Source: Mesorhizobium amorphae | Lineage (GTDB): Bacteria > Pseudomonadota > Alphaproteobacteria > Rhizobiales > Rhizobiaceae | Direction of reading: 5' to 3' | Assembly: GCA_003240775.1 (NCBI GenBank) | Contig: QFNI01000030.1 | Coordinates: 1-45,853, forward strand | Length of the DNA: 45,853 nucleotides | In this document: piece by piece, positions 26,661-36,677 of the stretch | Numbering within the stretch: the stretch's first letter is position 1 | How the letters are laid out: each line of letters begins with the position of its first letter | Notes under the pieces: generated by a model | What the model was told of the DNA's origin: nothing | Seen by the model: the letters and a program-made list of their open reading frames with translations, nothing else | Databases searched by the model: none | Program-made: the position numbers and the translations under genes

Positions 26661-27929
26661 ATGAAGAAACTCGCTGCCGGGCTCCTGCTCGCAACAGCCC
26701 TGGGAGGCTTGAGCCTGCCCGCCCAGGCCCAGTCCTGCGACGTCACGGTGGGCCTCGTGATGGAATTGACCGGTCCCGCCGGCGCCTACGGCCAGGCGGG
26801 CGCCAAGGCCGTCGAGATGGCCTTCCGCGACTTCAACGAGGCCGGCGGCTTCGGCGAGGGCTGCAAGCTCAAGACCGACACGCGCGACAGCCAGAGCCAG
26901 GGCAATGTCGCGGTCGACCAGGCCACCCAGCTCGTCAATGTCGGCAAGGTGCCGGTGGTGATCGGCGGCATCATCTCGTCGGTGTCGGTGCCGATCCTCA
27001 CCTCCGTCACGGGCCCTGCCGGCGTCGTCCAGGTCTCGCCCGCCTCGTCCTCGCCCACGCTCACCGCGCTGGCCGAAGAGGGCAAGACCAACGGCGTCTT
27101 CTTCCGCACCATCACGTCGGATGCCCTGCAGGGCACGGCGGCCGCGAAATATGCGGTCGACCAGGGCCTGAAGAAGCTCGCCATCGTCCACGTCAACAAC
27201 GATTTCGGCGTGAACATGGTGCGCGAGTTCACGGCAGCCTTCACAAAGCTCGGCGGCACGATCACCTCGACCACGCCCTACAACGAGAAGCAGGCGAGCT
27301 ACACGGCCGAGGCCAATGCCGCGATGGAGGGCGAGCCCGAGGCGCTCTACCTCGTGTCCTACCCGATCGACGGCGCCACCATCGCGCGCGCCTGGATCTC
27401 GGGGGGCGGCGCGCCGAAGTTCCTGCTCAACGACGGCATGAACTCGTCGGACTTCATCACGGCCGTCGGCGCGCAATATCTCGACGACGCCTTCGGTACC
27501 TCGTCGGGCACCACGCCCACCGCCTCGACCGAGTATTTCAACGCCAACTTCGAAACCTTCTCGGGTGGCGTGAAGCCCGACGCACCGGCCGCCGACCGCT
27601 CCTACGACGCGGGCGCCATCGTGGCGCTGGCCATCGCCAAGGCCGGGGGCGGCGATTCCGCCAAGATCAAGGACGCCATGCGCGAGGTCACCAAGGAGGG
27701 CGCCGAGCCGATCCATGCCGGCAAGGAAGAGTTCGCCAAGGCGCTTCAGCTCATCAAGGAAGGCAAGCCCGTCAAGTACGAAGGCGTGATCGGCCCCGTC
27801 GCCTTCGACAAGAACGGCGACATCACCGGCTCCTTCCGCCTGTGGCGCGTGCAGAAGGGCGAGGTGACGACGGTCGGCCAGATGAGCGCGGACGAGGTGA
27901 CCAAGCTCAAGGCGGAGATCGCGCAGTAG
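26661..27929 (+). CDS. Periplasmic binding protein, LivK/Peripla_BP_6 type
   Basis: A 422-residue exported solute-binding protein. The signal peptide covers residues 1-23 (KKLAAGLLLATALGG, cleavage after AQA). The mature part opens with the family pattern VTVGLVMELTGPAGAYG and continues with ATQLVNVGKVPVVIGG and VHVNNDFGVNM, typical of branched-chain amino acid and aromatic/amide binding proteins. Two early cysteines (QSC, EGC) may form a disulphide. It is the presumed receptor for the LivGFHM-like set encoded divergently at 20939-24352. An AGGGGA-type ribosome-binding site precedes the start. The ligand is unknown. Confidence 0.9.
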   Translation: MKKLAAGLLLATALGGLSLPAQAQSCDVTVGLVMELTGPAGAYGQAGAKAVEMAFRDFNEAGGFGEGCKLKTDTRDSQSQGNVAVDQATQLVNVGKVPVVIGGIISSVSVPILTSVTGPAGVVQVSPASSSPTLTALAEEGKTNGVFFRTITSDALQGTAAAKYAVDQGLKKLAIVHVNNDFGVNMVREFTAAFTKLGGTITSTTPYNEKQASYTAEANAAMEGEPEALYLVSYPIDGATIARAWISGGGAPKFLLNDGMNSSDFITAVGAQYLDDAFGTSSGTTPTASTEYFNANFETFSGGVKPDAPAADRSYDAGAIVALAIAKAGGGDSAKIKDAMREVTKEGAEPIHAGKEEFAKALQLIKEGKPVKYEGVIGPVAFDKNGDITGSFRLWRVQKGEVTTVGQMSADEVTKLKAEIAQ

Positions 27930-27960
27930 ACCTCCCTACCCACCATCCGGCCCATCCTAC

Positions 27961-28500
27961 GCACCAACACCGACGCCCCCCTCCCCCCTGAGGGGAGGGG
28001 TATGGGGTGGGGGTATCCTCGCCGCCGCACCACGCCGCCGACTTATCGCAAAATCCAAAACTCCGGCACCGTCACCCCCACCCCTAACCCCTCCCCTCAA
28101 GGGGGAGGGGAACCCGCACCCCCTGCACCCCCTGCACCCGTCACGCAGCCCCGCCGACCCCATCCACGCACCAACGCCGCCGTCCCCCTCCCCCTTGAGG
28201 GGAGGGGTATGGGGTGGGGGTATCCTCGCCGCCGCACCGCGCCGTCGGCTTACCGCAAAGCCCGAAACTCCGGCACCGCCACCCCCACCCCAAACCCTTC
28301 CCCTCAAGGGGGAGGGGAATCCGCACCCCCTGCACCCGTCACGCAACCCCGCCGGCCCCATCCACGCACCAACGCTGCCGTCCCCCTCCCCCTTGAGGGG
28401 AGGGGTATGGGGTGGGGGTATCCTCGCCGCTGCACAACGCCGCCGGTTAATCACAAAAGGCCAAAACCGCGGCCCCCCACCTCAAAAGACAGGGGCGCCC
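27961..28500. repeat. Tandem array of three ~200-bp units built from GC-rich palindromes (copy B)
   Basis: Three head-to-tail units begin near 27961, 28168 and 28366; the spacing is 207 and then 198 bases, because unit 1 carries an extra 9-base copy of a CACCCCCTG-type block. Each unit has a left arm (CCCCCTCCCCCTTGAGGGG...TATGGGGTGGGGGTATCC), a variable middle and a right arm (CACCCCCACCCC...CCCCTCAAGGGGGAGGGG), so each can fold as a hairpin. The third unit has lost most of its right arm. The array fills the 587 bases between the convergent binding-protein and monooxygenase genes. I see no gene here; frames through it are artefacts of the repeat. Confidence 0.85.
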
Positions 28501-28516
28501 GCACCCCCTGCGCCCA

Positions 28517-29629
28517 TCAAGCAGCCGCCTCCATCGCCCGCTTCGGCCTGATCCCCTCCGCCTCCAGGATCGGCAACACCGCATCCCGGAAAAACGGAAA
28601 CTCCTCCGCATAATCCACGAACGACAACGTCATCCCCCGGAACCCCGCCTTGTGGATGGCCAGGATCCCCTCCGCCACCTGCTCGGGCGTTCCCGTCAGC
28701 GGATAGCCGCCATGCCCCGCCGCCATCCGGTCGCGGATCAGCGCCAGGAGATCGTGCGGAAACGACTGCGCATGGGCGAATTGCAGCCGCACGAGATTGT
28801 CCACTGCCTCCCAGTCCGCATGGGTCTTGCCGGTATGCGCAAGATAATCCTGCGCTTCCTTTTCCGTCGGCCGGCACACCACATGGGCGAAGGTCAGCAC
28901 GTCCACCGCTCGCCCCGCAGCCACGCCTTGCGCCTTCAGCGCCGCCACCTCCTCGCCCGAGCGCGAAAGGTCGATGGCCGGCGTGAACAGGAAATCGGCG
29001 TTCCTGACCGCGAATTCCCGCCCCTGCGGCGAGCCGGCCGCGTTCAGGATCGGCACCGGCGTCGAAGGCCTGGGGTCGCCCAGCACGTTCTTCAACTGGA
29101 AGAACCGCCCGTTCCAGTCGAACGCCGCATCGCGCTCCCACAGCGCACGCACCACGTCGAACCATTCCTGCGCATAGGCGTAGCGCGTCTCGTGGTCGTC
29201 GGGCAGGCTCAAGCCCAGCGCCTCGTATTCCGGCTTGTTCCAGCCCGCCACGATGTTGAGCCCCACGCGCCCGCCGCTGATCGCATCGATCGTGGCAAGC
29301 TGTTTCGCCACCACCACCGGGTGGTTCGCCGCCGCGTGCACCGTCGCGAACACCGTCAGGTCGCGCGTCTGGGCGAGCAGCCCCGCCGCCCAGGTGATCG
29401 TTTCCAGCACGCCGCCGTGGAAGTTGGTCTCGCCGCCATAGCCGATCCAGCGCGCGATCGGCAGCATGAAGTCGATGCCCGCGGCATCCAGCATCCTGGC
29501 GAGCCGCAGGTTGTTCTCCCACGTCGCCTGCCAGCGCTCGGGCACCTTGGTCACCGTCATGCCGCCCGAGCAGTTGGACGCGAAGGTCCCGAGCAGGAAG
29601 GTGTCTTGATCGAACATGCGATTGGTCAC
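28517..29629 (-). CDS. LLM-class flavin-dependent monooxygenase, RutA-like (second copy)
   Basis: A 370-residue luciferase-like monooxygenase, paralogous to the gene at 263: both share VPERW, LPIARW, a GYGG/GFGG motif and a GRVGLNIVAGWN-type segment. The GTG start at 29629 is chosen over the ATG at 29617 because GAGGAG sits 7 bases upstream of it. It uses reduced flavin and O2; the RutA group cleaves amide-like or heteroatom bonds through flavin peroxide chemistry. No flavin reductase gene is nearby. A winged-helix regulator is transcribed divergently at 29735. The substrate is unknown. Confidence 0.87.
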   Translation of the reverse strand: MTNRMFDQDTFLLGTFASNCSGGMTVTKVPERWQATWENNLRLARMLDAAGIDFMLPIARWIGYGGETNFHGGVLETITWAAGLLAQTRDLTVFATVHAAANHPVVVAKQLATIDAISGGRVGLNIVAGWNKPEYEALGLSLPDDHETRYAYAQEWFDVVRALWERDAAFDWNGRFFQLKNVLGDPRPSTPVPILNAAGSPQGREFAVRNADFLFTPAIDLSRSGEEVAALKAQGVAAGRAVDVLTFAHVVCRPTEKEAQDYLAHTGKTHADWEAVDNLVRLQFAHAQSFPHDLLALIRDRMAAGHGGYPLTGTPEQVAEGILAIHKAGFRGMTLSFVDYAEEFPFFRDAVLPILEAEGIRPKRAMEAAA

Positions 29630-29658
29630 GTCGGTTCTCCTCTTGGTTATGATTTTTG

Positions 29659-29671
29659 ATAGAAAGTCTAT
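29659..29671. promoter_or_regulatory. Inverted repeat ATAGA-AAG-TCTAT in divergent promoter region
   Basis: ATAGAAAGTCTAT is a perfect 5+5 inverted repeat in an AT-rich pocket between the monooxygenase start (29629) and the regulator start (29735). Its position 30 bases from the monooxygenase start would let a bound repressor block that promoter. The link to the adjacent winged-helix protein is inference. Confidence 0.4.
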
Positions 29672-29734
29672 TTGAAGGAGCGGGGTGACGCAAGCGCGGC
29701 CCCAAGGCATGGTGCCGCCCGAAGGAGTGCCCCG

Positions 29735-30397
29735 ATGCCGTCACGCAAAGCAGCCAATGGCGAAAGCGCGCATGCGCTCGACCGCACTTGGCACCTCGCG
29801 CGCAACACGCTGGAGATTGATGTCGCCGAACTCGAATACGCGCTGATGCGCGCCTACGAGGCTTTCGGCCAGTGGCAGGTGGAATGCTCGGGCTCGGTGA
29901 TCGACTTCGCCACCAACGGCCCCGAAAACGCGCTGCTCCACGTGATCCGCATGAACGACCGCCCGAAATCGATCCGCGATCTCGCGCACATGACCAACCG
30001 CAGCGACATCCCCAACATCCAGTACAGCCTGCGCAAGCTCATCAAGGCGGGCCTGGTCGAGCGCCAGGGCAGCGGCCGCTCGGGCGTCTTCTACGAGGCG
30101 ACCCCTCTCGGCCGCGACGTCACCGACCGCTATGCCGAGGTGCGCGCGGACCTGCTCGTCGACGCCGTGCGCCACGTCCCCGACCTGCCCCATCGCCTGG
30201 AGGAGGCCGCCCGCACCCTGGAACTGATGACGGGCATCTACGCCCAAGCCGCCCGCAATGCCGCGACCCACCGACGCTATCCGGGGAAAGGGCCCTCAGC
30301 GGGCGTGCCCGCTCACGGCACGGATTCCGGGACTCAACGCGAGAAGGAGCAAGAAGAAGGGGAGAAGGAGAACGGAGCCCACGGGCGTCGCCGTTAG
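29735..30397 (+). CDS. Winged-helix (MarR-like) transcriptional regulator
   Basis: A 220-residue protein starting at ATG 29735, with GAAGGAG 7 bases upstream. The HTH is about residues 80-130 (SIRDLAHMTNRSDIPNIQYS, LRKLIKAGLVERQG, FYEATPLGRDVTDRY), resembling the predicted winged-helix/MarR-type regulators found beside monooxygenases. It is divergent from the RutA-like gene and probably controls it. The C-terminal tail is odd: after about residue 185 it becomes low-complexity and charged (REKEQEEGEKENGAHGRRR), and its last codons and stop lie inside a dispersed repeat that also occurs at 44877-44958. The original C-terminus was probably replaced or extended by the repeat. Confidence 0.8.
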   Translation: MPSRKAANGESAHALDRTWHLARNTLEIDVAELEYALMRAYEAFGQWQVECSGSVIDFATNGPENALLHVIRMNDRPKSIRDLAHMTNRSDIPNIQYSLRKLIKAGLVERQGSGRSGVFYEATPLGRDVTDRYAEVRADLLVDAVRHVPDLPHRLEEAARTLELMTGIYAQAARNAATHRRYPGKGPSAGVPAHGTDSGTQREKEQEEGEKENGAHGRRR

Positions 30398-30454
30398 CTC
30401 TCCTTCCTTCATCCTCGTCATTCTCGGGCTTGACCCAAGAATCCATGCCGTGAC
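30373..30454 (+). repeat. Second dispersed repeat family, copy 1
   Basis: About 82 bases running from CGGAGCCCACGGGCGTCGCC through GTTAGCTCT to TCTCGGGCTTGACCCAAGAA and TCCATGCCGTGAC. A closely similar sequence occurs inverted at 44877-44958, and its last 40 bases again at 44981-45021. It straddles the 3' end of the winged-helix regulator and fills the convergent gap before the iorB-like gene. The inner part (TCTCGGGCTTGACCCGAGA in the other copies) is self-complementary, so it may serve as a terminator. Confidence 0.75.
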
Positions 30455-30463
30455 GGCCCCAGC

Positions 30464-32053
30464 CTAACCCGCCTTCACCCCAGGCTCGTCCGTGAACGAC
30501 CGCACGGTCGCCAGCGCCCCGTCGAGCGCCTTGCCGTCCGCGTCCACCAGCGCGGCTTCCCGCACCCGCCGCAGCCAGTCCGCAGCGTCGGCCCGCCCGC
30601 GCAGCATCGGCAGCGCCGACAGCACCCGGTCGAACTTCGAAAGCCCGCGCGAGTGCGTGTCCGAATAGCCCTTGATGAGCCGCCGGCACTTCAGCACCTC
30701 GACGCCCAGCCCATAGTCCGCCGCACGCTCCCTGAGCGCCAGCGCGAACCACTCGTCGCGATGCGCGCTTTCCGTCTTGTGGCGCAGGATGCCGCGCCGG
30801 AACCGGCGAATGCCTGCGATCAGCCAGAGCGTGCCGAAGCCGATCAGCCCGTCCGTGCGGATGCGCCGCCCCTTGTCCACGAACCGGTCGAGCCCCTTCA
30901 CCAGTCCCGGCCGCGCGAGCAGCGCCTCGCCGAGCCGCACCGGCAGCGCGCCCGAAATCTCCTCCATGCGCGGATGGAAGTATTCGGTGGTCTGCAGCAC
31001 CTGCCCCTCGCGCGCGCCGGCATCCTTGCGCACCCGCGCCCCGCGCGCGGCCCGCGTCTTCAGGTCGGCCACGCGGATGATGTCGTCATAGACCATGGCG
31101 TTCGCCAGATACTTCGCAGCCTCCCGGCTGAAGGCGTAACCCTGTTCTTCGCCGTCCCCGTTCAGCGCCCGCCCCAGCAGGTCGAGATATTCCCCGCCAT
31201 AGGCCGGGTCGAGAAAGTCCACGACCTTGGCCAGCCCCGCTTCCGCCATGTCGCGCACGGGCGCGGGCAAGGCTTCCACCCGAACGCGCAGCCGGTCCCA
31301 TTCGGCCTGCAAGGCCTGCGGCCCGCGCATGCCGGCTGCGGGCAGGGGGGCGATCGCCTCCGGCTTGTCGGAAAGCTCTTCGCCCTCATGCGTCACCCGG
31401 TCGAACGCCAAGGCAAAAGCCCGCAGGCTCGCTTCCGTCCCCTTGCCGCCCTTCCGGATCGTCGCCTCGAAGGCCTCGCGCGGGAAAGGCAGTCCGCCCG
31501 AGCCCGCGAGCGCGCCGTAGAGGCTTGCCGACACCACCGACCCCGCGCGCCGCGCCATGGTCTCCATGTCGAAGCCGATGAAGCGCCGGGAGGACGCAGC
31601 CGAATCCCGCGCGATGGCCCCGCCATCCGCCCGCCCGTCGCCCGGCACGATCTTTTCCGACACCGACAGCGCGCGGTGGCTCGACGCGATCAGCGTCGTG
31701 CGATCCGGCGTCACGAAGCCGCGCATCACCGCGCGTCCGGCTTCCGCGAGTTCGGCCGCGATCAGGATGTCCACGTCGCCCGGCGCGGGGCTCAGCGCCA
31801 GCACGGGCTTCAAATGAGGCCGCCTGGGGTCGGGCCGCATCATCTCGACGTAATAGATGGTCGCCCCCGTGCGCTGCGCCACGCCCGCGACCGAGGTCGA
31901 CTGCACGTGCCAGCCGGCACTCTGCGCCACGTCCGTGATCCAGCCCGACAACACGCCGCCGCCTTGGCCGCCAACGGCCAGGATCGCGATCTTGATGATC
32001 GGCTTGGTCTGGTCCTCCGCGCCCTCGGGCAGCGGGATCAGGTCCGTCCTCAT
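30464..32053 (-). CDS. iorB: Indolepyruvate:ferredoxin oxidoreductase, beta subunit-like
   Basis: A 529-residue protein. The N-terminal 200 residues are the gamma-type domain of 2-oxoacid:ferredoxin oxidoreductases (IAILAVGGQGGGVLSGW, STSVAGVAQRTGATIYYVE). The rest is the long C-terminal extension found in proteobacterial iorB-like proteins and has no catalytic motif I recognise. With the alpha subunit it should convert an arylpyruvate plus CoA to arylacetyl-CoA, CO2 and reduced ferredoxin. Its ATG overlaps the alpha-subunit stop (ATGA). The setting near tryptophan catabolism suggests indolepyruvate or phenylpyruvate, formed by transamination. Confidence 0.82.
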   Translation of the reverse strand: MRTDLIPLPEGAEDQTKPIIKIAILAVGGQGGGVLSGWITDVAQSAGWHVQSTSVAGVAQRTGATIYYVEMMRPDPRRPHLKPVLALSPAPGDVDILIAAELAEAGRAVMRGFVTPDRTTLIASSHRALSVSEKIVPGDGRADGGAIARDSAASSRRFIGFDMETMARRAGSVVSASLYGALAGSGGLPFPREAFEATIRKGGKGTEASLRAFALAFDRVTHEGEELSDKPEAIAPLPAAGMRGPQALQAEWDRLRVRVEALPAPVRDMAEAGLAKVVDFLDPAYGGEYLDLLGRALNGDGEEQGYAFSREAAKYLANAMVYDDIIRVADLKTRAARGARVRKDAGAREGQVLQTTEYFHPRMEEISGALPVRLGEALLARPGLVKGLDRFVDKGRRIRTDGLIGFGTLWLIAGIRRFRRGILRHKTESAHRDEWFALALRERAADYGLGVEVLKCRRLIKGYSDTHSRGLSKFDRVLSALPMLRGRADAADWLRRVREAALVDADGKALDGALATVRSFTDEPGVKAG

Positions 32054-34212
32054 GCCGACACCACCGACAGCCGCCGCCCTTCGCGCCAGCGCGTCAGCGC
32101 CCCGATCACACGCGCCCGCACCTTGTCGGCGAAGCGGTCCCACTTCGTCGGATTGCTCACGAGGTCCGCCTGGTAGAAGGAGGGGCAGAGCACGGCCGCA
32201 TCCGCCACCTCGCCGCAATTGCCGCAACCCACGCAGTTCTCGTCGATGGCCGCCACCGGGTCGTCGCGCAGCGGGTCATCCAGCGTCTTCACCGTCAGCG
32301 ACGGACAGCCCGACAGCCGCATGCAGGCGTGGTCGCCCGTGCAGACATCCTCGTCCACGCCGAACTTGGTCTTCACCACGCGCTTGCCTTCGGCAACGGC
32401 AGCCTTCTTCAAAGGCGCCTCGCGCCGCTGCCGGTTCAGCATGCATTCCGACGAGGCCACGATCACCTTCGGCCCCTTTTCCTCGGTGGTCAGCGCTTCC
32501 TTCAGCGTGTCGCGCATCAGGCCGACATCGTAGGTCCGCTCGATGTGGCGCACCCATTTCACGCCCATGCCTTCCACGGCCTTGGTGATCGGATGCTTGG
32601 TGGATTTCGTCTTGTTGTCCGCGCGCGACGACAGAATGTCCTGCCCGCCGGTCGCGGCCGCGTAGTAGTTGTCCACCACCACGATCACGCCGTCGTTCTT
32701 GTTGAACACCGCGTTGCCGATCGAGGATGTCAGCCCGTTGTGCCAGAACCCGCCATCGCCCACGAACGAGATCGACCGCCGCTTGGCGTCGGGTGCGTTG
32801 AAGGCCGAAGCCGAAGCCGGCCCCAAGCCGTAGCCCATGGTCGTCGCCCCCAGTTCGAAAGGCGGCATGATCGAAAACAGGTGGCAGCCGATATCGGACG
32901 CGATGTGGTGCTTGCCGAGTTCCTGCTCCGTCAATTTGGTCGCCGCGAAGATCGGCCGCTCCGGGCAGCCGATGCAGAAGCCCGGCGGGCGCGGCGGCAC
33001 GGTCTTCGCCAGATCGGCAAAGATCGGCGGCGCCGGCACGTTGGGCGCCCGCACTTCCGGCGAAAGCATCTCGCCCGCATGCTTGCGCAAAAACCCGCCG
33101 ATGCCCGCCAGCATCACGTCGCCCGAATACTCGCCCGCCATCGGCAGCAGGCCCTTGCCTTCGAGCCGGACGGAGGCACCCGTCTTGTAGAGCATCGCCC
33201 CCAGCGCCTGCTCGATATAGTCCGGCTGCCCTTCCTCCACGAGCAGCACCGCATCCTTGCCATCGCAGAAGCCGAGCAAATCCTCCTGGATCAGCGGATA
33301 GCAGACATTGAGCACATGGATCGGCACTTGCGTCTCGCCGTAGAGGTCGGCGAGCCCCAGCCGCTGCAGCGCGCGGATCACCGCATTGTACATGCCGCCC
33401 TGGCAGATGATGCCCACCGGCCCATCGCCCACGCCGGTCACCCCCCCGAACGTCTCGTTCAGCCCGTGCTTGCGGATATATTCGATGGCTGCCGGCAAAC
33501 GGTGCGAGATCTTCTCCTTCTCGTGCAGAAAGGAAGCGGGCGGCAGCACGATGCGGTTGAGGTCGCGCTTGGGGTTCTCCAGCGCGTCCGCCACCGTCAT
33601 CGGCGGCGCCACGTTGTCGCGCGCGGTGAAGCTCCCATGCACATGGCAGCAGCGGATACGCACCTGCAGCATCACCGGCGTGTTCGACGCTTCCGACAGC
33701 TCGAACCCATGCCGCACGGCCTCGGTGATCGAAGGCAGGTTCGGCCGGGGATCGAGCAGCCAGACCTGGCTCTTCATCGCGAACGCGTGGGAGCGCTCCT
33801 GCATGATGGACGAGCCCTCGCCGTAATCCTCGCCGACGATGATCAGCGCGCCCCCCGTCACCCCGCCCGACGCCAAGTTCGCCAGCGCGTCGGAGGCCAC
33901 ATTCGTGCCCACGGTCGACTTGAACGTCACGGCGCCGCGGATCGGGTAGTGCACGGACGCCGCCAGCATCGCGACGGCGGTCGCCTCTGAAGCACTCGCT
34001 TCGAAATGCACGCCGAGCTCGCCCAGGATCTCCTGCGCGTCCGCCAGCACGTCCATCAGGTGGCTGATCGGCGCGCCCTGGTAGCCGCCGACATAGCCGA
34101 CGCCGTTTTCCAACAGCGCCTTGGTGATGGCGAGGATGCCTTCCCCGGTGAATTCCTGCCCCGCGCCCATCTTGAGCTTGCGGACTTCCTTGGCAAAGGA
34201 GCGTTCGGCCAC
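32050..34212 (-). CDS. iorA: Indolepyruvate:ferredoxin oxidoreductase, alpha subunit (TPP, 4Fe-4S)
   Basis: A 720-residue protein with an N-terminal pyrimidine-binding domain (QEFTGEGILAITKALLENG), a central thiamine-diphosphate domain (SFVGDGGFWHNGLTSS, then VVVDNYYAAATGGQ), and a C-terminal ferredoxin-like region. The cysteine sets are C624, C630, C636 (CTGDHACMRLSGCP) and C660, C663, C666, C676 (CVGCGNCG...CP), able to hold Fe-S clusters. The GTG start at 34212 follows AAGGAAGAG. It forms a two-gene operon with iorB. The enzyme is normally oxygen-sensitive, which is notable beside strictly O2-dependent dioxygenase and monooxygenase genes. Confidence 0.88.
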   Translation of the reverse strand: MAERSFAKEVRKLKMGAGQEFTGEGILAITKALLENGVGYVGGYQGAPISHLMDVLADAQEILGELGVHFEASASEATAVAMLAASVHYPIRGAVTFKSTVGTNVASDALANLASGGVTGGALIIVGEDYGEGSSIMQERSHAFAMKSQVWLLDPRPNLPSITEAVRHGFELSEASNTPVMLQVRIRCCHVHGSFTARDNVAPPMTVADALENPKRDLNRIVLPPASFLHEKEKISHRLPAAIEYIRKHGLNETFGGVTGVGDGPVGIICQGGMYNAVIRALQRLGLADLYGETQVPIHVLNVCYPLIQEDLLGFCDGKDAVLLVEEGQPDYIEQALGAMLYKTGASVRLEGKGLLPMAGEYSGDVMLAGIGGFLRKHAGEMLSPEVRAPNVPAPPIFADLAKTVPPRPPGFCIGCPERPIFAATKLTEQELGKHHIASDIGCHLFSIMPPFELGATTMGYGLGPASASAFNAPDAKRRSISFVGDGGFWHNGLTSSIGNAVFNKNDGVIVVVDNYYAAATGGQDILSSRADNKTKSTKHPITKAVEGMGVKWVRHIERTYDVGLMRDTLKEALTTEEKGPKVIVASSECMLNRQRREAPLKKAAVAEGKRVVKTKFGVDEDVCTGDHACMRLSGCPSLTVKTLDDPLRDDPVAAIDENCVGCGNCGEVADAAVLCPSFYQADLVSNPTKWDRFADKVRARVIGALTRWREGRRLSVVSA

Positions 34213-34281
34213 GATGGCTCTTCCTTGTTCGATGCCTGGGTCATGTCTTCAGCCGCCCTTCCGGGCACTGCGATTTCCGTT

Positions 34282-34628
34282 TCCCCTCCCGGTGAGGAGG
34301 GGGTAGCTGAGCGATCGTCCCTGCGGTGCCCCCCCGCTCTCACAACCGCCGCCCTTTCCAGTTCCCCTCCCCCTTGAGGGGAGGGGTGAGGGGTGGGGGT
34401 ATCCTGAATGACCGCTCGAGCGTTGGAGGCGTCACCCCCACCCCCAACCCCTCCCCTCAAGGGGGAGGGGAGCCGTCACCGTTCCACCCCCAAATGTCCC
34501 ACCCCCAGCCCTCGTCGCCCTCACGAGCACTGCCATTTCCAAATCCCCCTCCCCCTTGAGGGGAGGGGGAAGGGGTGGGGGTAACCTGAATGACCGCGTG
34601 AGCAGCCAAACCCCCAACACCCCCCTCA
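34282..34628. repeat. Dispersed GC-rich palindromic repeats, copies C1 and C2
   Basis: The 413-base gap between the iorA start and the MarR stop is filled by repeats. C1 (34363-34470) is a full unit: left arm TCCCCCTTGAGGGGAGGGG, core TATCCTGAATGACCGC, right arm CCCCTCAAGGGGGAGGGG. C2 (34544-34628) has the left arm and core (TAACCTGAATGACCGC), but its right arm is cut short and runs into the stop codon of the MarR gene. A degenerate left arm is visible at about 34283-34305. I see no gene in the gap. The iorA promoter should lie near 34213-34280. Confidence 0.8.
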
Positions 34629-35104
34629 GAAATCATGCCGGCGCACGTTGTTCAGCATCTTCCCCAGCGTCCCCACGAACGCCGCCTGCTCTTCCGCGCT
34701 CACGCCCGCAAACATCCGCGCATAGTTTGCCCGCATGGTCGGCCACACCGCCTCGAACCGCGCGCGGCCCTCGTCCGTGATCGCGATCCGCGTGGCGCGG
34801 CTGTCTTCGGGGTCGGGCACGCGGCGCACCAGGCCCTCGGCCTCCAGCCCGTCCAGCGCCCGGCTGAGCGTCGACTGCTCCACCACCGCGAGCACCGCCA
34901 GCCGCCCGATCGTCAACCCGTCCGCCACCGACAACACCGCGAGCGAGCGCATCTTGGGAATGGACAGCCCCACCGCCGCCAGGTCGGCCCGGAGCGAGGC
35001 GTTGTAGCGCCCCATGATGCGGTTCATGAGATAAGGCGGAAACTGCTGCAGCCCGATCTCGCCGAGCCTTGGGCCATCCACCTCGTCGAACAGAGCCCGA
35101 TCGT

Positions 35105-35108
<4 letters not shown>
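34626..35108 (-). CDS. MarR-family transcriptional regulator
   Basis: A 160-residue MarR protein, normal length, from the ATG at 35108. The winged helix spans about residues 55-110 (RSLAVLSVADGLTIGRLA, VVEQSTLSRALDGLEAEG, LVRRVPDPEDSRATRIAIT) and is flanked by dimerisation helices. Its start overlaps the stop of the upstream flavoprotein gene (ATGA), so it is translated from the same minus-strand transcript. It is the only DNA-binding protein in the 34.6-44.9 kb locus and the best candidate to control it, perhaps at the 37476-37588 divergent region. Its stop codon overlaps the truncated right arm of a dispersed repeat. Confidence 0.88.
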
Positions 35109-36670
<1,562 letters not shown>

Positions 36671-36677
36671 CTGGCCG

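Noticed and set aside
27961..28500. CRISPR array
   Set aside because: Units are about 200 bases, palindromic throughout and nearly identical including their middles; there are no unique 30-40 base spacers and no cas genes.
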